Source: Urophycis tenuis
Taxonomy: Eukaryota; Chordata; Actinopteri; Gadiformes; Phycidae
NCBI GenBank assembly: GCA_036785325.1
Contig: JAXIVH010000008.1
Span: 12,023,384 to 12,087,383 of the forward strand
Length of the DNA: 64,000 bases
Direction of reading: 5' to 3'
Shown: in pieces, positions 58,789 through 64,000 of the stretch
How positions within the stretch are numbered: position 1 is the stretch's first letter
How the letters are laid out: every line of letters starts with the position of its first letter
Program-made: the position numbers and the translations under genes
Notes under the pieces: model-generated
Database searches by the model: none
Told to the model about the DNA's origin: nothing
The model's input: only the letters and a program-made list of their open reading frames with translations

Positions 58789-61551
58789 TACTTTAATGAT
58801 CCCTGAGGGAAATTGCATAATTGCATACATTTCTTAGCATGGTGTCCTTGCCTGTGGGAATGGCACCTTTTACCTTGGCAGTATATATGCCTTGCTGTAC
58901 CTAATTTAGCATAGTTTTGGTATTTGGAGTATCAAAACATTAATACCTATTGGTACTAGCCATTGGTTCATACTATTGGAATGAACCTCTGTTCGAGATT
59001 ACATGGATCAAAAAGACATAACCATCAACCTGTGTAAGTGCATGACTTCCAATTTGAATGTCAATAATTGCAATAGCTACGAATAGGTTTTACTATTAAA
59101 GTGATGGTTCGGAGTAAAATTCACCCTGAGGTAATTTCCACCAATAATCCAGCCAAATACCCCCTCAGATGCATTTTTAGCGACTGTCAATATTTATCAA
59201 GTTTAGTGGTATCAGCCGAATGGCTTAGTATTGGAGTGTCCGGTACAATGTGTATATCTCGTAAATTACCACACTAATAATGCATGGATTGTTACCCAAC
59301 TTCTGTAGTAGTACATATATGGTCTGTACTCACAAAACGAGGCATTTTAAAGTTTGTAAGTACATCAGGAGTTTATTTAAAAGAGCACTTTTCTGATAGC
59401 TTCAACTCGCTGTTGCTAAGGCTACCGCTGCGTCGACGTCTCTTCCGTCTTTCCGGATAAGTTCGGTAAAGTCCTCTTCAAAACTCAAAGTGTAAGGAAA
59501 AAGTTAGTGAATTCAACACTCCATCTAATTTCAAGTATTCAATTATTCCAGTTGTCAATACATTTCGATGGAGTGTTGAATTCACTAACCTATACTCTCA
59601 TTCTGGCGTAATAATCAAGGAAAGTTGCAAAGGTACCATGGGCGCAGTGATATGACGCGCCTCAAAGTATAGTCCCGGTATACCACGTTGGTTAGCAGGT
59701 AATCACGTTGGTTGTATTGCCGGAAGAAGCCTACAAGGACTATTGAGGCGCTGCGTCATATCACTGCGCCCATGGTACCTTTGCAACTTTCCTTGATTAT
59801 TACGCCAGAATGAGAGTATAGTTCCGGGTAAAATCAGCCTAGAAAATCGCCACGTTTCATTTTCCGTCGGTCTTATTGCACTTTCAAACTTGAGAAGAGA
59901 CAAGTTTTAAATGGGAAAAATTCCGGAAATTGCAGTCACTTCTAAGCGGGCGAGATGCGAATGGTCTAATCCGATTCAATGATCTATGCTAAGCTACAGC
60001 TAAAAGTTTTACCGACAGACTCAGAGAACGGCTGGATGAACGGGAAAAGGGTAAAGATCGATTGTTTTGCTCGAGGGAAGGTGGAAAATGAGCTTATTTC
60101 CAAAAATGGTGGAATATCCCTTTAAGAATGGGATTAAGCCATGTTTAAAAAATATTGGATACTGAATGTTATTGCTCACTGGTATTCCATACACTATTTT
60201 TCAATGAACAGGTATATCACATAACATACATTATGTGTGGGATAGGCTGTGTTTGGGGGTCAATTTTGACCAACAAGATCAAAAGGGGCAGGGGTCCATG
60301 ACATCTGTTTGTACCCATCACTGCAAAATAAAAGAAACTCACTTGTGGGGGCACTTCAAACAAATTCAACAAATATATTTGGTTTGCTTGGTCCACAAAC
60401 GCAGCTCTGTGTACCTCACTCTCAGGGTTAAGCAGCACGATTACAATGAAGGTTAGAACAATTGGTTGGAACAAATGATGGATAATGATTCATCATAACA
60501 TTTCATATTCCATGAATTGATTTCCCAGCTTTTAATACATGTTGTTTTACATGATACAACCTGAGGTATTACTGGTTGCTAGATATTCACCAGAACTGTG
60601 TGTCTCTAAATCCTTCAATAACGCATATCATTTCTCAGTGTTTACCTTCAAACAGAGGACACATCTTCCTCCAACAGGTTATACTTCCCTGGGAGGTGTA
60701 CTGGCCCAGAGAGGTCTCCAACAGAAACAGTGGGATTCCACATGTAAACAAAAAGAGCACATATGGGATGAAGAACACCCCTGAGGAACAAAAAAGGTTA
60801 CTCTTCGCTTCAACACAAGTTTCAACAAGTTTAGGCATTTGCAGCATTCAACATCACACAGCATTCTCAACAAGCCAACAAGTTGTTTCTCTCAACCTAG
60901 CAAGCTGCCTCACTCTGTTGATGACATAACCTTTTTGACAAATTTGTAAGTTTTTATTGATTTATTAACTGATGATTTTACTGATTGCGTACAGCTGATG
61001 TCACTTGTCAAGTGAATGGAACACATGAAAGCCTACTTTCAGAGTCTGTGTTAACATTTTAACATTTTAACATTTTAACATATAAAGTTAGTTTTTAAGT
61101 TCCTTGGGCACCACTCACCTTTGATCACCTTGCATGTGTTTACTTTTGATGGGTACTGTATACTTAGTAACCAAGTAACCTTCCTCCAAGTGAATAAAGT
61201 TCATAATTAATTTTTCAGGGACCAGTCCTTTTGGGATTCTGCTCAACTACAATACAAACTGCAACACCTCACACTAAAGCACTCAGGGGACAGTGCTATT
61301 TGAAACCCATATACATATATACATATTTATTATTTATGGTTTGTTTTTATCAGTTTTATTCTCAGCTCACCTCCTCCATTTTTATAGCACAGGTATGGAA
61401 ATCTCCACACGTTTCCAAGCCCTATGATTTGCCCTGCCACTGCCAGCAGGAACTCCAGCTTGTTGGACCACTGGCCCCTGGTGAAGGCTGCAGGGTTCAG
61501 TGTGGTCCCATCCTGCAGTGACTTTGGGTCGTAGTGTGGATACATCATCAT
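45928..61551 (-). CDS. slc6a13-like: SLC6 Na+/Cl- coupled transporter, GABA/betaine/taurine clade
   Basis: Fourteen coding exons (minus): 61551-61371, 60780-60646, 58661-58521, 51595-51508, 51426-51294, 49691-49557, 49386-49283, 49112-48988, 48859-48747, 48609-48472, 48375-48273, 47190-47090, 46953-46783 and 46053-45928. All junctions keep frame; 597 residues, normal for SLC6. Twelve membrane segments fit: TM1 [22 protein letters not shown]3 [20 protein letters not shown]6 [20 protein letters not shown]8 LLGLDSQF (Na2 site Asp-Ser). The extracellular loop has a Cys pair ([11 protein letters not shown]) and Asn-glycosylation sites. It imports a small amino acid or osmolyte with sodium and chloride. 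Blocks resemble GAT2/BGT1 most. The TM1 residue before IIGLGN is Gln, where GABA carriers have Glu and the taurine carrier Gly, so the substrate is uncertain. The start ATG is the first of three after an acceptor; an upstream exon is possible. Confidence 0.88.
46129..46283 (+). mobile_element. tRNA-derived SINE in the last slc6 intron
   Basis: A-box-like TAGCTCAGTGGG and B-box GGTTCGATCCC are followed by the common fish tail GTAAGTCGCTTTGGACAAAA and GTGTCTGCTAAATG. Antisense to the host gene. Confidence 0.8.
50005..50374. mobile_element. Foldback MITE, copy 1
   Basis: Terminal inverted repeats CAGTACGTTTACATGCAGCA and, at the other end, TGCTGCATGTAAACGTACTG, continuing into AGAAATTCGAATTTCT. 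The core contains repeated GCGCATGCGCAG words. Flanking triplets are ACA and ACT, a near match. In the slc6 intron between the exons at 51294 and 49691. Confidence 0.85.
51765..51830 (-). repeat. SINE tail fragment and adjacent LINE remnant
   Basis: The reverse strand reads CTTTGGACAAAATTGTCTGC, the same tail as the SINE at 46129-46283. Downstream, 51925-52115 includes a piece resembling a LINE ORF end ([10 protein letters not shown]). Confidence 0.6.
52456..52852. mobile_element. Foldback MITE, copy 2 (opposite orientation)
   Basis: Same terminal repeats as copy 1 (CAGTACGTTTAC...GTAAACGTACTG), flanked by a perfect AAT triplet on both sides (52453-52455 and 52853-52855). A 3-bp duplication fits PIF/Harbinger. 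397 bp, no coding capacity. Confidence 0.85.
53520..55546 (+). mobile_element. Decayed LINE, second copy of the family at 29706-31470
   Basis: Plus-strand blocks: [15 protein letters not shown] (53660-53760), then [20 protein letters not shown] and [11 protein letters not shown] (53937-54030). Unrelated DNA follows. The frame resumes at about 54600 with [35 protein letters not shown] and [13 protein letters not shown]. It ends in [19 protein letters not shown] with a stop near 55211. The 3'UTR carries the ACACTCTAC hairpin and a tail TCATTAAAGTATTTC with CTGT repeats. The catalytic part of the reverse transcriptase is missing. It lies in slc6 intron 3, antisense to the gene. Confidence 0.85.
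54030..54600. mobile_element. Insertion within the LINE, unidentified DNA element
   Basis: Begins GGCCACATCCACATGAAGCC, a phrase common to a fish interspersed repeat, with a C-rich run at 54066-54079. It replaces the central reverse-transcriptase region of the LINE. The right boundary is uncertain. Confidence 0.4.
55763..56112 (+). mobile_element. tRNA-like SINE, second copy
   Basis: Starts GGTGCAGTGGTTAGCACTGT, has GGGTTCGAATCC and ends in GGAT repeats. It matches the element at 45253-45599 in opposite orientation. The 5' end is slightly truncated, and no target duplication was found. Confidence 0.85.
57308..57380 (+). repeat. Degenerate tRNA-Cys-like unit 1
   Basis: AGCTCAGACAGTAGAACACT then TGACTGCAAGTCAGAAGGTC resembles the D arm to anticodon arm of cysteine tRNA (GCA). 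The acceptor stem and B box are too degraded for a working gene. First of three related units. Confidence 0.5.
57547..57616 (+). repeat. Degenerate tRNA-like unit 2
   Basis: ATAGCTCTTCTGGGTAAAGC then GGAGGTTCATCTGTTGAACC, aligned by eye to units 1 and 3. More diverged. Confidence 0.35.
57691..57821 (+). repeat. 26-bp minisatellite
   Basis: Four exact copies of a 26-bp unit (GATCGATAGTGGATGTGGTG plus TCCTAT) at 57691, 57717, 57743 and 57769. A diverged fifth copy starts at 57795 and a partial one lies upstream at 57666. Confidence 0.95.
57915..57985 (+). repeat. Degenerate tRNA-Cys-like unit 3
   Basis: ATCTCAGCAAGTAGAGCACC then CTCTGCAAGGCAGATGCTCC and CTGGGTCTAATTCTACC. Its 3' flank (GGGGAAACGGCTTGTCTATG) matches the flank of unit 1 (GAGAAACAGCTTGTCTGTTG), so the units arose by duplication of a larger segment. 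Confidence 0.5.
58727..58816 (-). repeat. LINE-type 3' tail with (CAGA)n
   Basis: About 16 CAGA units followed by the tail TACTTTAATGATCCCTGAGG, minus orientation, in slc6 intron 2. Confidence 0.85.
59100..60121. mobile_element. TTAA-flanked DNA transposon with large internal palindrome
   Basis: Ends read AGTGATGGTTCGG and, inverted, AGGGATATTCCACC. They are flanked by TTAA at 59096-59099 and 60122-60125, as in Kolobok or piggyBac. Inside are two perfect-stem inverted repeats: 23 bp (59503-59525 with 59567-59589) and about 74 bp (59591-59664 with 59744-59820). No transposase. It lies in slc6 intron 2. Confidence 0.7.
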
Positions 61552-61919
61552 TCTGTCCAATGGAGGGGAAAAGCACACACATTTTTTCAGCACACACATC
61601 CGGTTTTATTAGATACATTGCAACTCAATACAAAGTTGTTTGGCTGATAATGGGATTTTTTTGATACGTTCTCCTCTGATAAATAAATCAAAGCCCATAA
61701 ACAGAGCTTATAATTTGAAGCAAATATTGCTTCCATTTGCTTAACTGTCGGGCTGTTAAGATGATAAATTATTAGCTGATAAATGATCAGGTGATATTGG
61801 AGAATGTGTACAATTATGCATCGTTCCAATAATTAATCTTTAGACGATAAAGATTCATCATCATTCTTTTTTCTTCCAGTGCAATGTTTTTTTCCAGTGC
61901 AATAATTTTTTCTCTGGTG

Positions 61920-62073
61920 CAATTTGTTTAAAATATACCTCCTTTTTTTTCTTTTCTTTTCTTTTATCTCTTTATCCTATTCTGTATTTGTAACTGTTTC
62001 TATTTTATGAACCTAAACTGCTATACTGTAAATGTCCCTGTTGCGGGATAAATAAAGGGTTTCTATTTATCTA

Positions 62074-62121
<48 letters not shown>

Positions 62122-62122
62122 A
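61920..62122 (+). repeat. LINE-type 3'UTR and (GTCT)n tail
   Basis: AAATGTCCCTGTTGCGGGAT then AAATAAAGGGTTTC and an array of about 14 GTCT-type units. A different subfamily of the same tail type. Confidence 0.7.
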
Positions 62123-62581
62123 ACGGATCCACCTAAGCTGTGCAAAAAATGACTTACATGACAAAGGATGCAAGTGCCTATTCATGCTAGAAAAAAAGAT
62201 GCAAGCCCCCATCCATGAGACGAACTGTCCACGAAGGTGTGTATCCATGAATAGCCACACAGAGGATCAGTATTGATAAAACTAATGTGAAATATAACAG
62301 TGTGTTCTGTCTGTATATATTATATAGACTACAATGATAAAGCAGGCGCGTAAAAAATTAAATACTAAATGCATCTCAAGTTAATGTCTCTCAAATTGAT
62401 ATTTGAATGAACATGAATGTATTCATCATCACGGATATAATTGTGTGTTCCGTCTGTCTGATGCAAACCAAATAAACGAAATGTCTCATAAATAAATAAA
62501 TAAAATTTTACGATAGGCTTTAATATCAAACTACATATAATAAGTGTGTTGTTATCAAACACACACCACCCATATGTGCAG

Positions 62582-63721
62582 CAGTGGGGAACCCTCAGGG
62601 CCTTCTACGCCTTCAGAGAAGGCCTAACAAAATTCTGGACCAAAAAATATTAAATAAGAAATAATAATAATATTTTTTTTTAATTTCTATCTTATTTCAT
62701 TTAATACAATACATTTGATACATTTTCTCTCATCCATGTTCTAAAATTAAGTTTACTGTCAAATTCACATCAGCAATGAAATGGTTACGGTCCCTAAAAC
62801 ATGTTATCCAATCAGAATCGTCCGTCTCTATCAAGGCCCGGTTAGCTGGCTCATTAATTGGTTAGGACTTCACAAATCCTGTAGAAGGCAAAGCTATGTG
62901 TTTTGGTTTGGAGAGTGAGTGGCAGATTGACCAATCACAGTTTGATTTCAAGTGGGCGGAACAAAAAAAAAAAGCTTGTAGGCCTTCACGAAGTCCTAAC
63001 AGTGTGGTTGAGTCTCAACCGTTCTCACCACTCTGCCGCCTCTGTGAATTACGTTGTGGCTAGTTTGATCGGATCGCCCTTTTCAAGGTGTCCTTTCACA
63101 GAAAAAATTCTGATAATAAAAAACGGAAGACCAACTGCAGAACTGGAATTAAAAGAAAAGGTTAAAGAAAAGAAAGTGGAAAGGCATTTCAAGACCGAAA
63201 ATTATCAGCGATATCCATGGATGGCGGGCTGTAATAAAACAAACAGGCTGTACTGGTGGAGTTGTTTGCTTTTTACAACTGAAAAGTCATCCAACTGGGT
63301 CAGCGGCAGATTTGTCAGCCTTACAAATCTGACAAAGTCAGCCCACCGACATAAAGGTTCTGCGGCACACCTGCAAGCGACGGTCAGTTTGACAACTTTT
63401 GAGGTGATTATGAGCCTCTGTGTCCGTGTCAGCAGCGTCATGGGGTGACACTCTGGGGGACTTCATTTTATATTTCCAGATTTTGGCTTTAGAATATGTT
63501 TATGTATGTTTATTTAATGTTGAGATGTTTCTTGTTGCGGAGAATGTTATTGATGTTATGGTCTATTTGTTTACATCCTTGTCATTGTTAATTAAAGCCG
63601 GATTGCATTTGTTTAACCCTTTCAATTCATCGTACTGTTGCTTTTTTCCCGTGATGATTTATTTTCTCGGCGGTGATGGCTGGGGTGAAGGCCCAGCTGT
63701 AGTGCTCACGGTTCGCCACTG
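62582..63721 (+). mobile_element. hAT transposon with 8-bp target duplication and partial transposase
   Basis: Ends CAGTGGGGAACCCTCAGGGC and, inverted, GTTCGCCACTG (CAGTGGCGAACC). They are flanked by the perfect duplication ATGTGCAG at 62574-62581 and 63722-63729. 1140 bp, far shorter than an autonomous hAT, so internally deleted. It keeps an open reading frame for the N-terminal zinc-finger part of a transposase. Confidence 0.92.
62903..63448 (+). pseudogene. TTF-type zinc-finger fragment of a hAT transposase
   Basis: Open frame of 181 codons inside the hAT. From about residue 75 it resembles the TTF zinc finger found in hAT transposases and ZMYM-type proteins: NGRPTAELELKEKVKEKK, then GCNKTNRLYWWSCLLF with a Cys pair ten residues apart, then LTNLTKSAHRHKGSAAH with a His pair. 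The first 75 residues probably are not coding. The RNase H-like catalytic domain and dimerisation domain are absent. No stop interrupts the finger. Confidence 0.7.
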
Positions 63722-63729
63722 ATGTGCAG

Positions 63730-64000
63730 CGTAGAGTTCTGAACTGCTTAATTCATTATTTTTTGTTCATTCAATACTAGTAGGCGTACCGGTGTGTTGA
63801 ATTGTCGCTCAAACAAAGATGTCTCTAAAATTGTACAATACAGCCCATAAAACCAACTAATTGTCTGTGTTCTTGTGTCAGACAAACAGCGCCATATGCA
63901 GAGTGGAGTTTACAACTGCTTGATTCATTAATATTTGTTCATTCATATAATATTTTAGGACATTGCATGGCACTGGAAAATTTAACTTCAAAATGAATTC
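63730..64000. other. No gene recognised
   Basis: Flank of the hAT element. It contains two similar phrases (GTGCAGCGTAGAGTTCTGAA and ATGCAGAGTGGAGTTTACAA, each followed by CTGCTT-type sequence), perhaps a small diverged duplication. Confidence 0.4.

Overview
This window is teleost fish nuclear DNA. The evidence is intron-containing vertebrate genes, dense CA/TG microsatellites, fish-type SINEs, LINEs and hAT elements, and vertebrate orthologues recognisable exon by exon. The species cannot be told from the sequence. I see no bacterial, plasmid or phage features and no CRISPR array.

Layout: (1) 38-166 (+) is probably the last coding exon of an unidentified gene. (2) hdhd3 (-, 2014-2982) and trub2 (+, 3807-6461) are divergent and share a short promoter region. 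(3) rab44 (-, 7872-13852) is a large Rab GTPase whose first coding exon alone encodes about 1134 residues. (4) srsf3 (-, 15198-18249) lies upstream on the same strand and carries a candidate poison exon in its largest intron. (5) 19.9-33.8 kb has no recognisable host gene. It holds nested hAT transposons, long CA arrays, a composite inverted-repeat region and a degenerate LINE. (6) fkbp5 (+, 33820-38126) follows. (7) 40.0-43.7 kb is a decayed Ty3/gypsy retrotransposon with a LINE fragment inside it. (8) An SLC6 sodium/chloride-coupled transporter of the GABA/betaine/taurine clade (-, 45928-61551) has 14 coding exons, with introns full of SINEs, MITEs, a second LINE, tRNA-like repeats and a large palindrome. 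(9) 62582-63721 is a hAT transposon with an exact 8-bp target duplication that keeps an open reading frame for a TTF-type zinc-finger segment.

I rebuilt the exons of six genes by hand. Every junction keeps the reading frame: HDHD3 241 aa, TRUB2 307 aa, RAB44 1342 aa, SRSF3 167 aa, FKBP5 452 aa and the SLC6 transporter 597 aa. The genes do unrelated jobs (HAD-like protein, mitochondrial pseudouridine synthase, vesicle GTPase, splicing factor, HSP90 co-chaperone, transporter). Their grouping is synteny rather than a pathway: srsf3, rab44 and fkbp5 match a human chromosome 6p21 neighbourhood, while hdhd3 and trub2 match human 9q.

The most interesting items are the four-copy basic KMGS-type motif in RAB44, a GC-AG intron in the same gene, the candidate SRSF3 poison exon, the unusual substrate-pocket residues of the SLC6 transporter, a hAT nested inside a hAT with both target duplications intact, and a conserved 3' hairpin in the LINE family. 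I did not find a wholly new biological system.
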